Below are positions 45,401 through 54,089 of a stretch of DNA of 64,000 nt, in pieces. Source of the DNA: Edwardsiella anguillarum (GTDB lineage Bacteria; Pseudomonadota; Gammaproteobacteria; Enterobacterales; Enterobacteriaceae). The stretch lies in NCBI RefSeq assembly GCF_008801815.1, contig NZ_VZOX01000012.1. The stretch is one strand, 5' to 3'. The position numbers were made by a program, and so were the translations under genes. Under the pieces are notes generated by a model. The model searched no databases, had not been told where the DNA came from, and saw nothing but the letters and a program-made list of their open reading frames with translations. Every line of letters starts with the position of its first letter. Position 1 is the stretch's first letter.

Positions 45401-46503
45401 GCGACCCCATCCATCCGCTGTTCCAGCGCGGCCAGGCGATCGGCCACATGCAGCGCCTGTGCGCGGATACGCTGTATCACCGGCGGCGCCTCTGGCCCCC
45501 CCTCGATCCCCGCGCATTCGGTCAACACCGCCTGCAGCGCTTGGCGAACCGCCTCCTGCGCCCTTTGCTCTTCGGCAATCTCCGCGCCCAGCGCCTCCGC
45601 AGGGGCGAGTAGCGTCTCACTCTGCTGCCGCACCGTGGTCAGCGTCGTACGCAGCGTCGCCAGCGTGTGATTCAGGGTCTCGATGCGTCGGGACAGCGCC
45701 TGATAGGCTGGCTCGGTCGGCCCCCCGACCAGCATGTCCTTCACCCGGAACAGGAGATTAAACGTATGGCGCTGCATCTGCAGCAACGAGCCGAGCGCTA
45801 TCGGCGCGGGCAGCAGGTCATCCAGTGCGTCGTCCCGCAGCGGCGCCGGAGGCGGCAGCGCCACCGGCGCGTGCGGCGGCCGCAAATCGAGAATGCGGTG
45901 CTCCTCCGCCGGGCGCGTCTCCGCCAGCGTCGGGAACAGACGATGCGCCTCAGCCCAGGCACGCTCATCAATCTGCCCGAGCGGAAGGCGCAGCGCCTCA
46001 TGACCATTGGCGCTCAGGATCAGCGCCGATCCGTCATGGGGCGCCACATGCGCGCTCAGCGCCGTCGTCTGATGCGGTGACCCCAGCTCTTTTAGCCAGC
46101 AGAAAAACCGCAGCGGATCGCTAAACAGCGCCAGACGCTGTGGTGCCAGCAGCGATGTCTCGCTCAGATTGAGCTGCTCGAGCAGACGGGCGTCCCGATG
46201 GCGGCTGATGCACTGCCCATCGATACTGAGCGTGAAATCCTGTGTCGTATCATCATAATCCACCGTCACCGCGCTTTGGCTGTCCGCGTTACATAGCTGG
46301 CGCAGCGCGGCGGCGCTCTCCAGCGCCGCAAGAGAGTCATCCCCCCGCTGCAGCAGCTGATGATACTGCGCTTCCGCCGCCGCGCGTCTCTCGGCAGGAA
46401 ACAGCGCGGCCACGCGGCTAACGCTGCGAGAAAGGCTCTCCGTTGACTCAGAGCCCGCGGTGTTGCCGCTGAGCGCGGGGGATAAAGTAAAAGCATTCAC
46501 CAT
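42436..46503 (-). CDS. eseJ: EseJ-like type III effector
   Basis: A protein of about 1355 aa with no Sec signal. It is largely helical with long Gln/Arg/Ala-rich coiled-coil stretches (about 270-900), then two Gly/Ala-rich hydrophobic regions at about 1021-1055 and 1148-1196, and a short charged tail. Size, position beside katG and next to esrB match Edwardsiella EseJ (about 1359 aa), a T3SS effector reported to lower reactive-oxygen production in infected cells. I use ATG 46503, which follows GGGAGG; the frame is open to TTG 46518 but that would put the ribosome site inside the gene. No catalytic motif is recognisable. Confidence 0.83.
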   Translation of the reverse strand: MVNAFTLSPALSGNTAGSESTESLSRSVSRVAALFPAERRAAAEAQYHQLLQRGDDSLAALESAAALRQLCNADSQSAVTVDYDDTTQDFTLSIDGQCISRHRDARLLEQLNLSETSLLAPQRLALFSDPLRFFCWLKELGSPHQTTALSAHVAPHDGSALILSANGHEALRLPLGQIDERAWAEAHRLFPTLAETRPAEEHRILDLRPPHAPVALPPPAPLRDDALDDLLPAPIALGSLLQMQRHTFNLLFRVKDMLVGGPTEPAYQALSRRIETLNHTLATLRTTLTTVRQQSETLLAPAEALGAEIAEEQRAQEAVRQALQAVLTECAGIEGGPEAPPVIQRIRAQALHVADRLAALEQRMDGVAQSESPTGERGVWRARLAQVSAQLGDGAGAVGDDDRLWLALVQQAQGEAGAPDATRLRQAVARVMQSGVSLPDTAVAQRLLAACYPYVASLREDTAALPAPDSLLIDRERYSQLSALRRTTLQERDRTLQLQQLLSDASQQAQETLRRDLDEIKGNPDYFSAFKQRSQALDALEDYFSRRWSPGVDTDDSDGAAAPIPHEPALEGLLYLCARSGPATVNRDRLLLDNDTFVAEDIAVSEAVLREYQRLAPAAQARVQTIAADCLQLEHQIDYHSEFHQNAGVNFPQALAQGTLRAQFMADPEGYLAFFQQRDRLLQRYQDSVAALASQLPDAEAPHGVLNRALTEINAERRVIAALLRSGETLAAVDRLGHTLAAQTATSARLAAEITTAAQPFDGALATINQQVYQLRSAALRAMTAETDGMVRQRDALRQGKESGSDVVSQLAQLEQRIASNSAAFRVALLALQQEQQRADGPGGGGYPKDIYWSSWLLAQMGDKVSSLLGARMDKPRDLLLQYQLALSGKGIVAASLELMQALRKLPTDPTQALTELGFTPSQLLAWASAYPQELAYLSSNLDHTYHALVATGSSTLLGDMFHTAWQRGTTASVIQDTLFGKREPVVGVTDAKPMPPALIMLLSMADWAPYAAGGVKGMLSQNLGGVVAGGLGGALFGGGVATVALTSILQFVVGAAQAQAEKGIADKVAEQRRTNVVVNAVLRGMQLDSSASINERIQRVTAYAMQREALRSAGTIGRDLAEEGKRGVIGRMLQDMSLTWKHASGAQRALLVAASVAAPLLIGGVTLGFLALGPLGLLPAGIIAIGAALFSGALTTGSLWNSMVSWLMPELGQRAQREMNGDILERALAKAREEAGIQMAKTLAQIDVRDRHTLDEIQRQGGQQLTHRLDTLAGELRKQTAFASLSPQEVGEQFDLALRQAASESAPHLPLNMKAEAIIQAGLSVQQAEEIRDEIEQALWQHSPLSGEGTAAAI

Positions 46504-46652
46504 GGAGAGACCTCCCAATCGCGTTACACGGGGCGCCGGCCGTTAGCCGGAACATAATGCGATTTTATCCGTACCGCTATTGAGATGCTTTCGGGTATTG
46601 GCCTGAGATTATCGACAGATAAAAATATGTCACTTGGAAATAATAACGTGAA

Positions 46653-46668
46653 TAGAAAAATCCTAGAC
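46653..46668 (+). repeat. 16-bp direct repeat, copy 1
   Basis: TAGAAAAATCCTAGAC, identical to copy 2 at 46999-47014 and lying 150 bp upstream of eseJ. Candidate shared operator. Confidence 0.75.
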
Positions 46669-46998
46669 TTCTGAATTTATTATTATAATTCACCTATGAT
46701 TTTACCAATCCGCCCATGCAAAACTACAGATTACGATTGAAAATAGCAGACTCAATCGCCGCAAAATGCTATCAATTAGCTCATTTTCGACATGATGAGG
46801 CATCTCAACGCGAGGGCGCTTACGGTGCAAAAAACATTACCGCCCCCCTGAAAACCTACACTTAGCTCAGCCAAGGCAGCAGTTTTGCTTGACCGTGACG
46901 CAGTTTATCCAAAATAATGCTGAAAAACCGTGGAATGAATAGATTAAAAATCTCACTCCGAAATTTGAATATCGAGAAATGCAATACGCTAAAAGTGG

Positions 46999-47014
46999 TA
47001 GAAAAATCCTAGAC
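46999..47014 (+). repeat. 16-bp direct repeat, copy 2
   Basis: Identical to copy 1 at 46653-46668. It ends 99 bp before the esrB start codon. Candidate shared operator. Confidence 0.75.
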
Positions 47015-47113
47015 GGCAAAAAAAAGCGTTCAGCACAACCCTGGTTATTCAAATGCCCCGAGCGAGCTGTATGAAGTTTTCAGTGTGCCACTGATTCGGA
47101 GTACCCCTTAAAT

Positions 47114-47758
47114 ATGACGATTTCTATTTTACCTCTGAACATTCTGATCGTAGAAGATCATGCCTTGCTGGCCGATGGCATCCGTAATCTCCTGGACAGC
47201 CAGCCCCGCTACCGGGTCGTGGGCGCCGTATCGAATGGGCTGGCCGTTTATGAGGCCTGCCAGCGCCTCTCGCCCGATCTGGTCTTACTCGACCTGGGTC
47301 TGCCGGGCATGGACGGCGTTGACGTGATCCGTCAGCTGCGGCGTCGCTGGAGCGATATGCGCATCGTCGTCGTCACCGCCTCGTCTGAGGCGCGGCGCGG
47401 CAGCGAAGCCCTCGCCGCCGGCGCGCTCGCCTATGTCCTGAAGCAAAGCCCGCAGCAAACCCTGCTGGCGGCCATGCAGCATGCCTCGCTGGGAAAAACC
47501 TTTGTCGATCCCGCCCTCAGGCTGGACTCCCTGGTGGCCTCGTCCGATATGGCCCAGGAGCCGCCGCTGACCCTGCGTGAACGGCAAATTCTCAAGCTGG
47601 TCGCCGAAGGAAAGCGTAACCGGGATATCGCGGAGCTGCTGTCCATCAGCCTGAAAACCGTGGAGACCCACCGGCTCAACCTGATGCGCAAGTTGGATGC
47701 CCACAACGCGGCGGAGCTGAGCAACTGGGCCCGCCGCCTGGGAGTTCTGGAGTTTTAA
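47114..47758 (+). CDS. esrB: T3SS response regulator EsrB
   Basis: A 214-aa NarL/FixJ-type regulator. The receiver domain has the phosphorylation site D60 in DLVLLDLGLPG and acidic pocket VEDH near residue 13; the C-terminal LuxR helix-turn-helix is LTLRERQILKLVAEGK to LKTVETHRLN. It is the counterpart of Salmonella SsrB and activates T3SS genes. It is transcribed toward esrA, and the two stop codons overlap (TTAA at 47755-47758). Confidence 0.92.
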   Translation: MTISILPLNILIVEDHALLADGIRNLLDSQPRYRVVGAVSNGLAVYEACQRLSPDLVLLDLGLPGMDGVDVIRQLRRRWSDMRIVVVTASSEARRGSEALAAGALAYVLKQSPQQTLLAAMQHASLGKTFVDPALRLDSLVASSDMAQEPPLTLRERQILKLVAEGKRNRDIAELLSISLKTVETHRLNLMRKLDAHNAAELSNWARRLGVLEF

Positions 47759-50490
47759 TCCACCTCAAATTCACTGTGCACCAAGCGGGATAGGCTTTCC
47801 AGCGCCTTGTCTGGCATCGGCATCCCGCCCTCCAGCGCCTGCTCCCAGCGCGCAGCCGCCTCATACACCAGCGTCAGACCGCCCTGCCCGGCCAGCCCCT
47901 TTAGCGTATGCAGCGTCTGCCGCACCGCAGGGGTATCCTGCTGCTCTACCGCCTGCGTCAGCTGCGCCAGGTAGTGCAAGACATCCTCCTGAAGACGCCG
48001 CCGCAGCGCGGGATCCTGCCCGAGCAGCGGTATCTCGCCTGCGCTGTTAGGCGACAGCTCGATACCCCGGGTTAACTGTATGTCGGCCGTGTACTCCAGG
48101 GCTCGGGACAGCATCGCGGGGGTCACCGGCTTGGTGAGATACTCATTAAAACCGGCGTCCTGCAGCCGCTTGCGCTCTCCGGGCTGCGCATTGGCCGTCA
48201 GCGCGATGATCGGGCAGTCGGGATCGAGCATACCGTTCACGCTATCCCGCCACAGATGCAGCGTTTCATCGCCGGACAGCCCCGGCATACGCATATCCAT
48301 CAGGACCAGATCAAACACGTGTCCACGCCCCAGCACCAGCGCCTCAGAGCCGCTAGAGGCGGTATACACCTTATGTCCCTGCTGGCGCAGCATACGCCCG
48401 ACGATATCCTGATTGGTATCGACATCGTCCACGACCAGCACCTGCAGCGACCAGGGCGATACCGGCATCCGCTCCCGTACGCCGGTCGCCTGCGTTTCGC
48501 CGTCCAAATGCTGCCGCAAACGGCCGGGCAGGTAGCTCAGCTCAGGCGCATCCAGATCGGGGTTGTCGCCCGCCAGGGGGTGGTATCCCCAGGCCGATAG
48601 CTGTGGGTGCAGGCAGCGCGGCGCGACAATGCTACCCTTATCCTCCGGCGGCGCGATGGGAACGCTCCCGCTCCCCTCCAGCGGTAGCGTCAGACGAAAA
48701 CGGGCGCCGATCGCGCTTTTCTCGCAGGAAAGCTCTCCGCCCAGCAGACGTGACAGGCTGCGGGCGATCGGCAGCCCCAGGCCGCTGCCGGCGATGTGGC
48801 AATCGACCTGATGAAATGCGGTAAAGATATCGTTAATCCGCGCCTCATCGATGCCCGGGCCGGTATCCTGCACCCGGAAGCAGAGTCGATCCTGCTCGCT
48901 CCAGCCGTGCAGCACCACCTCGCCATGGGCGGTAAACTTGACCGCGTTGCCCAGCAGGTTGATCAAAATCTGACGCAGGCGCAGCCCGTCGGTATACAGC
49001 GTCTGCGGAAACGACGGCGCCAGCAGGCAGTGCAGGGTCAACCCCTTCTCCAGCGCCGGAACCTGCACCGTCAGCATCGCCTGATCGATCAGCGGCAGCG
49101 GATCGAGGTACTCTGGGTTGACCACCATTTGTCCCGATTCTATGCGCGAGAAGTCCAGCAGATTATTGATGATCTCCAACAGGTGGCGCGAACACTTAAG
49201 CCCGGTATCCAGTAAATCACGCTGCTCCGGCGTATTCTCACCGTTCTCCAGCAGCGTCAGCGCGCCGATAATCCCATTCAGCGGGGTACGGATTTCATGG
49301 CTGATGCTGTTCAGGTGTTCGCTCTTGTTGGCGCTGGCGCGCTCGGCCTGGCGTCGCGCCCGCTCCAGCTCTACCGTACGCTCGGCAACCCGCGCCTCCA
49401 GCTGCGCATACTGCGCCTTGACCGCCGACAGCAGTCGGTTATAGACCTGCGCTATGCGCCCCAGCTCATCCTCTCCCGCCACCACCAGGGGCGGCAGATC
49501 GGCAACCGCCACGTTGGGCGTCAGACGCTGCATAATACCGGCCAGCGTACGTCCCAACGTGCGCTGCAGCACTAGGTACAGGAGTCCCACCAGCGCGACC
49601 AGCAACAGCAGCGCCACCGGCAGATAGCGGTGCAGCGCGGCAAATGCCGCGTCCGTAATCTGACGGCTCGGCGTAAACAGCAGCAGCTTCCAGCCGACCG
49701 GGGCGACCTCGCGGCAGATGGAGAAGACCTCATCAAAATTCCCCTCCATCTCGCGCTGGCACGCCGGCAGGCTCTGACGCAACGCGGCGGACAGCGGGAT
49801 GATCGGCTGCCCCTCCCGATCGAGCCACACGATCGTTTCACCGTCCGGGGTTTTCTCTACGGCGCTAAAGGAGGGGTGCAGGTTTACCGTCATGCCGACC
49901 AGCGCACCGGTGAGCAAATCCCGCTTCGCCGCGATCACCCGCCAGTTTCCACTGACGCTGCGGTAGGGTTTACTCCAGATGATGTGGTTGCCGACGGCCT
50001 GCTCGCGCAGCGCCCGGATCTGCTCAATGTGCAGCGGGGTATCGGTCGGCTGGCCGCCGGCGCTGGAGAGCACCACGCCGCCGTCCAGCAGGACGAAGGT
50101 ATCCACCAGATTGCCCAGACTACCGCTGCCGTAGGCTTCGACAAAGGCCTTCGCGCGGCTGATGCGCGCCGCCGGATCCGGCGGCGCAGTCATATCGTGA
50201 ATGTAGCGCGCCGTCAGATAGTAGGCGCCAGAGGCAACGCCGTCGTCCAGGCGGTGCCAGCAGCGCATCAGCGTATCCACATCACGGCTGACGTCCAGCA
50301 GCTCAGAGCTCAGCTCATAAACCGTTTCCGCCACGGTCGCCGTCAAGCGCCGCTGCAGCGATGACTTGGTCTGCTCAAAGTTCAGCAGCAGCGTCACGCC
50401 GGTACTCAGCAGCCAGAACAGGGCAATAAATCCACTGAGGATCTGCGCCAGGCGAAACGAGAGGGAGGTGCGCCAGATATGACGGGACAT
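47755..50490 (-). CDS. esrA: T3SS hybrid sensor kinase EsrA
   Basis: A 911-aa SsrA-like hybrid kinase. Two membrane segments (about 14-36 and 292-310) bracket a periplasmic sensor region. HAMP-like linker, H-box SISHEIRTPLNG (H398), ATPase motifs NLLGNAVKFT and GSGLGLPIARS, receiver with D732 in LVLMDMRMPG, and an HPt domain with H861 in TLHTLKGLAG follow. It relays phosphate to EsrB. The gene begins 10 nt after slt, so it is the last member of the sctRSTU-slt-esrA run. Confidence 0.92.
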   Translation of the reverse strand: MSRHIWRTSLSFRLAQILSGFIALFWLLSTGVTLLLNFEQTKSSLQRRLTATVAETVYELSSELLDVSRDVDTLMRCWHRLDDGVASGAYYLTARYIHDMTAPPDPAARISRAKAFVEAYGSGSLGNLVDTFVLLDGGVVLSSAGGQPTDTPLHIEQIRALREQAVGNHIIWSKPYRSVSGNWRVIAAKRDLLTGALVGMTVNLHPSFSAVEKTPDGETIVWLDREGQPIIPLSAALRQSLPACQREMEGNFDEVFSICREVAPVGWKLLLFTPSRQITDAAFAALHRYLPVALLLLVALVGLLYLVLQRTLGRTLAGIMQRLTPNVAVADLPPLVVAGEDELGRIAQVYNRLLSAVKAQYAQLEARVAERTVELERARRQAERASANKSEHLNSISHEIRTPLNGIIGALTLLENGENTPEQRDLLDTGLKCSRHLLEIINNLLDFSRIESGQMVVNPEYLDPLPLIDQAMLTVQVPALEKGLTLHCLLAPSFPQTLYTDGLRLRQILINLLGNAVKFTAHGEVVLHGWSEQDRLCFRVQDTGPGIDEARINDIFTAFHQVDCHIAGSGLGLPIARSLSRLLGGELSCEKSAIGARFRLTLPLEGSGSVPIAPPEDKGSIVAPRCLHPQLSAWGYHPLAGDNPDLDAPELSYLPGRLRQHLDGETQATGVRERMPVSPWSLQVLVVDDVDTNQDIVGRMLRQQGHKVYTASSGSEALVLGRGHVFDLVLMDMRMPGLSGDETLHLWRDSVNGMLDPDCPIIALTANAQPGERKRLQDAGFNEYLTKPVTPAMLSRALEYTADIQLTRGIELSPNSAGEIPLLGQDPALRRRLQEDVLHYLAQLTQAVEQQDTPAVRQTLHTLKGLAGQGGLTLVYEAAARWEQALEGGMPMPDKALESLSRLVHSEFEVD

Positions 50491-50500
50491 AGGGGATTCC

Positions 50501-51154
50501 TTATGTGCGGGAGGACGCCGAAGAGCCCGGAGAGCCAGTGGTTAACAGGCGCCATAGCTGACCAAGGTTACCGACCCCTCCGGACGTATGCACCCCCATT
50601 TCCGGCGGTGGCGCGGGCGCCGCCGGTACAGCAGATCGCAGCTGACGGTAGTATTCCAACACCCGCTGCACATAGCGCTGCGTTTCAGGATAGGGGGGGA
50701 CCGTCCCCCCATAGCGCAGCACGGCGCCCTCGCCGGCATTATAGCCGGCCAGCGCCAAATCCAGCCGCCCATTGAAACGGCGCAGCAGTGTACTCAGATA
50801 GCGCGTACCGACCTCCAGATTATCGCGCGGATCCAGCAGCGCGAAACGGCCGAAGCGGGCCGCCGTCTCCGGCATCACCTGCATCAGTCCCATCGCCCCT
50901 TTTTCCGATACCGTATCATAACGATAGGAGGATTCAACGGCCACCACCGCCTGGATCAGCCGCGGATCCAGCGCATGCTTCCCCGCCACCTGCCCAATCA
51001 GCGACGCATAGCTCGCGCCGCCGGCTATCGCCGATGCCGGCGCCGACGCGACGCGCTCCTCCCCGCTCACCCGATACCATTTGAGCGGGGCCGCGGCGCA
51101 GCGCCCGGCCAGCAGCGCCAGCGTCAGCCCCACCCATACCCATTTACGCATCAT
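50501..51154 (-). CDS. slt: T3SS-associated lytic transglycosylase
   Basis: About 217 aa with a signal peptide (RKWVWVGLTLALLAGRCAAA). The SLT domain shows AVVAVESSYRYDTVSEKGAMGLMQVMP split by the catalytic Glu in AVESSY, then YLSTLLRRFNGRL and ALAGYNAGEGAVLRYGG. It opens the peptidoglycan for assembly of the secretion apparatus. Two tandem ATGs (51154, 51151) lie inside the end of sctU after AGGAGGA, showing translational coupling. Confidence 0.88.
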   Translation of the reverse strand: MMRKWVWVGLTLALLAGRCAAAPLKWYRVSGEERVASAPASAIAGGASYASLIGQVAGKHALDPRLIQAVVAVESSYRYDTVSEKGAMGLMQVMPETAARFGRFALLDPRDNLEVGTRYLSTLLRRFNGRLDLALAGYNAGEGAVLRYGGTVPPYPETQRYVQRVLEYYRQLRSAVPAAPAPPPEMGVHTSGGVGNLGQLWRLLTTGSPGSSASSRT

Positions 51155-52199
51155 CGTCTTCCTCCTGTGTATCGTCACGCAGCAGACGCAGGAGCTGGGC
51201 CACCGCGACAAACAGCTCTTCGGGAACGTAATCGCCCGGAGAGGTGGTCGCGATCAGCGCGCGCGCCAGTGGGATATTCTCCACCACGGGAATGCGCCGC
51301 GCCTCCGCCAGCGCCACGATATGCCGCGCCCGCGCCCCACGCCCATACTCCACCACCTGCGGCAGCGGCGTCTCCCCCTCGCAGTAGCGCAGGCAAACGG
51401 CGATGTGGGTAGGGTTGCGTACCACCACCGACGCGCTGGAGACGCTATCGGCCAGGCTGCCGCTCTGGATCTCCCTGTGCAGCTCCCGGCGCCGCTGCTT
51501 GATCTCCGGGCTCCCCTCCGCGTTTTTAAACTCCTGCTTAATATCCTCATGCGACATCATCAGCTGCTTACGCAGATGGCGGTACTGCATGCTGTAGTCG
51601 ACGACGGCGAACAGCGCCGTCAGCAGCAGCAGGATCCCCCATAGCCACAGGGTCATTTTGCCGGTGACCCATAGACCAGCCTCGGCGTCGGCGCGCACCA
51701 GCTGCGCAAATGATGCGGCATAGCCGCGGATAAAATAGGTAAAGGTCAGGCCGAGGATCACGATTTTCAGCACCATCTTACCCAGCTCGAACAGCTTGAG
51801 CAGGGATACCATCTGCTTGGCGTTATTCAGTGGGTTAATCCGCTCGGCGGAGGGCATGATGGCCTTCGGCGCAAACAAAAAGCCGGTCTCCACCAGCCCG
51901 GTTAAGATCAGCGTCACGGCCAACAGCGCGGCCAGGCTGAAGACAAAGCGCACCGCCAGCGCGGCGGCCTTGCCGGTCAGCAGCGCGATAGCGTCGGGCA
52001 ACGGGAGGTTCAGCGTGGCCAGCGTTGCATCGATGAAGCCGCCGATGGCCGCATACAGCGCCGGCCCCTCCGTCACCATCCAGAGCAAAATGACGGCCAG
52101 CTGTACGGTCGCGCTGATATCCTGGCTCTTGGCGACCTGCCCCTCCTCGCGCGCATCGCGCAGGCGCTTCGCCGTAGGCTGTTCCGTTTTCTCACTCAT
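51144..52199 (-). CDS. sctU: T3SS export apparatus switch protein SctU
   Basis: A 351-aa EscU/SsaU/FlhB-family protein. Four membrane segments occupy about residues 25-210 after the typical start MSEKTEQPTAKRLRDAREEG. The cytoplasmic domain has the autocleavage motif NPTH (about 261-264), where cleavage switches substrate specificity from needle to translocon proteins. It overlaps sctT by 4 nt at its start. Edwardsiella name esaU. Confidence 0.95.
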   Translation of the reverse strand: MSEKTEQPTAKRLRDAREEGQVAKSQDISATVQLAVILLWMVTEGPALYAAIGGFIDATLATLNLPLPDAIALLTGKAAALAVRFVFSLAALLAVTLILTGLVETGFLFAPKAIMPSAERINPLNNAKQMVSLLKLFELGKMVLKIVILGLTFTYFIRGYAASFAQLVRADAEAGLWVTGKMTLWLWGILLLLTALFAVVDYSMQYRHLRKQLMMSHEDIKQEFKNAEGSPEIKQRRRELHREIQSGSLADSVSSASVVVRNPTHIAVCLRYCEGETPLPQVVEYGRGARARHIVALAEARRIPVVENIPLARALIATTSPGDYVPEELFVAVAQLLRLLRDDTQEEDDDA

Positions 52200-52978
52200 A
52201 GCACCTCCGCTAGCTGGCGCAGCAGTCCGCCGTCAAAGCGGGTGAACAGTGCCTGCACGCCATCCAGGGCAAAAGGCAGGCTGATAATCAGCATCAGCAG
52301 CACTATGGCGCTCTTAATCGGCATCGATAGGGTAAATACGTTGAGCTGCTGCACCGAGCGGTTAATAAAGCCGAGCGCCAGGTCGACCAGAACCATCATC
52401 ACCATCGCCGGCATGGAAAAACTCAGCGCCAGGGCGTACAGCAGGTGCCACAGGTGCATCAGCAGGGGAATAAAGCCGCGTCCCCACTGCCAATACTGCC
52501 CCGGCGGCAAGTCACCATAGGATGAAAACAGGGCGGCCAGCAGCGCATGAAAACCGCCGCCTACGATAAACAGCACGCCGACCAGCTGGGAAAACAGCAC
52601 CCCCATCGGCGAGGACTGCTCGCCCAGCAGCGGGTTAAACAGCACGGCGATGGAGGCGCCGCGCATGGTGTCGATAATAAAGCCCGCCATGTTCAAGGCC
52701 CACAGCGGCAGCGCCGCCGAAAATCCCAGCAACAGCCCCAGGGCCAACTCCCCCAGCAGCAGCCCCCCATAGTGCAGCGGTGCCTGCAGAGGGCTGGGCA
52801 GGACCAGGGCCGCCAGCTGCGGCAGCGCCGGCAGCGCCGCCATCAGCGCCAGCGCATTGCGGATCAGGGCCCCGCCGAGCATCGCGCTATTGAATAGGGG
52901 CATGATCAGCATGATGCCCAGCGGGCGCATCATGGCGATGCCCAATAGCGGCCACCAGTGGTTCAGCTCTGCCATCAT
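52196..52978 (-). CDS. sctT: T3SS export apparatus protein SctT
   Basis: A 260-aa FliR/SpaR/SsaT-family membrane protein with about six hydrophobic segments; GEQSSPMGVLFSQLVGVLF is a family-typical stretch. Together with SctR and SctS it forms the entry portal of the secretion channel. It overlaps both neighbours by 1-4 nt. Edwardsiella name esaT. Confidence 0.94.
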   Translation of the reverse strand: MMAELNHWWPLLGIAMMRPLGIMLIMPLFNSAMLGGALIRNALALMAALPALPQLAALVLPSPLQAPLHYGGLLLGELALGLLLGFSAALPLWALNMAGFIIDTMRGASIAVLFNPLLGEQSSPMGVLFSQLVGVLFIVGGGFHALLAALFSSYGDLPPGQYWQWGRGFIPLLMHLWHLLYALALSFSMPAMVMMVLVDLALGFINRSVQQLNVFTLSMPIKSAIVLLMLIISLPFALDGVQALFTRFDGGLLRQLAEVL

Positions 52979-53247
52979 CAGCCCCCCATCTGCGCGATCA
53001 GATCCATCGCTCTCCCGGCATAGCTAAACAGCGCGCTGCCCATCCAGTGGTAGGTCAGCGCCAGCGTAACGCTGGCGGCCACCAGCTTAATGGCGAAAGA
53101 GACCGTCTGATCCTGGATCTGCGTCAGCGCCTGCACCAGCCCCACCAGCACGCCGACCAACGATGCGACCAGCACCACCGGGAGAGAGAGGATCAGAACC
53201 AGCCATAGCAGCTCACTGGCCAACTGCACGAGCTGTGCTTTTCCCAT
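52978..53247 (-). CDS. sctS: T3SS export apparatus protein SctS
   Basis: An 89-aa FliQ/SpaQ-family protein with two membrane helices; LVGVLVGLVQALTQIQDQT is the conserved family core between them. Component of the SctRST portal. 15 nt downstream of sctR. Edwardsiella name esaS. Confidence 0.95.
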   Translation of the reverse strand: MGKAQLVQLASELLWLVLILSLPVVLVASLVGVLVGLVQALTQIQDQTVSFAIKLVAASVTLALTYHWMGSALFSYAGRAMDLIAQMGG

Positions 53248-53262
53248 AGCGCCTCCCGGGCC

Positions 53263-53910
53263 TTAGCGGTACGAAAGCAACAGCTGGCCCAGTAGCTTGT
53301 CCCAGCCGCCGACCAGAATAAAGACCAGCAGCTTGAACGGCATGGAGATCGTCATCGGCGACACCATCATCATCCCCATGGCCAGCAGGATATTGGAGAC
53401 GATGAGATCGATGGCGATAAAGGGCAAAAACAGCAGTAGGCCTATCTGGAACGCCTCCACCAGCTGACTGACGGCAAACGCCGGCATCAGTAATAGCAGC
53501 GAGTCATCGCTGATCTGGTCTCGAACGGAGGCAGGCCAGCTCTTGGTTGCCACCTGGCGAAAGAAGTGCAGCTGCGTCGCGGAGGTGTGCTGGCGCAGAA
53601 ACTGACGGTATGGGTCGAGCGTATTGTCGGACAGCCGCGACAGCAGCGTTGTCTGCGCCTCCACAGGCGCATCGGCCAGCCGCGCCTGCACGGCGGTACC
53701 GACCGGCGTCATGATGAACAGCGTCAGGATCAGCGCTAGACCGTAAAGCGCAATATTCGGGGGGATCTGCTGTATTCCCAGCGCATTACGTAGCAGGGCA
53801 AACACAACGGACAGCTTTAAAAACGAGGTCCCCATTACGATCAGCAGCGGTAGCAGCGAGAGGGTAACCAGAAGCGCGATCAGTTCCGCCGGTTGTTCTG
53901 TCAGAGACAT
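53263..53910 (-). CDS. sctR: T3SS export apparatus protein SctR
   Basis: A 215-aa FliP/SpaP-family protein with four membrane segments. GTSFLKLSVVFALLRNALGIQQIPPN and FIAIDLIVSNILLAMGMMMV (in parts) are family signatures. It forms the core of the portal and is normally assembled first. ATG 53910 follows AGGAGA. First gene of the minus-strand run, divergent from 54090. Edwardsiella name esaR. Confidence 0.95.
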   Translation of the reverse strand: MSLTEQPAELIALLVTLSLLPLLIVMGTSFLKLSVVFALLRNALGIQQIPPNIALYGLALILTLFIMTPVGTAVQARLADAPVEAQTTLLSRLSDNTLDPYRQFLRQHTSATQLHFFRQVATKSWPASVRDQISDDSLLLLMPAFAVSQLVEAFQIGLLLFLPFIAIDLIVSNILLAMGMMMVSPMTISMPFKLLVFILVGGWDKLLGQLLLSYR

Positions 53911-54089
53911 GATGGGTTCTCCTCTAGGATCTGCCGACAGTGTTCCCCACTTCCGCCCCGACGCCCATCGGGTAAAGACCTGACCTGCATGGAAAACCCA
54001 GGGCTAACGCGACATCAGGTATTCACCCTATGCCTTACTGAATACGGCTCCGCCATCATGAGGGCGCATCACGATCGCGGAGGATATTC

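Larger units (their letters stand above)
46504..47113. other. Divergent promoter region between eseJ and esrB
   Basis: 610 bp, strongly AT-rich compared with both flanking genes. It contains two copies of TAGAAAAATCCTAGAC (46653-46668 and 46999-47014). I find no AraC-type gene here. A 61-codon minus-strand frame (46867-47052) has no support. Confidence 0.6.
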
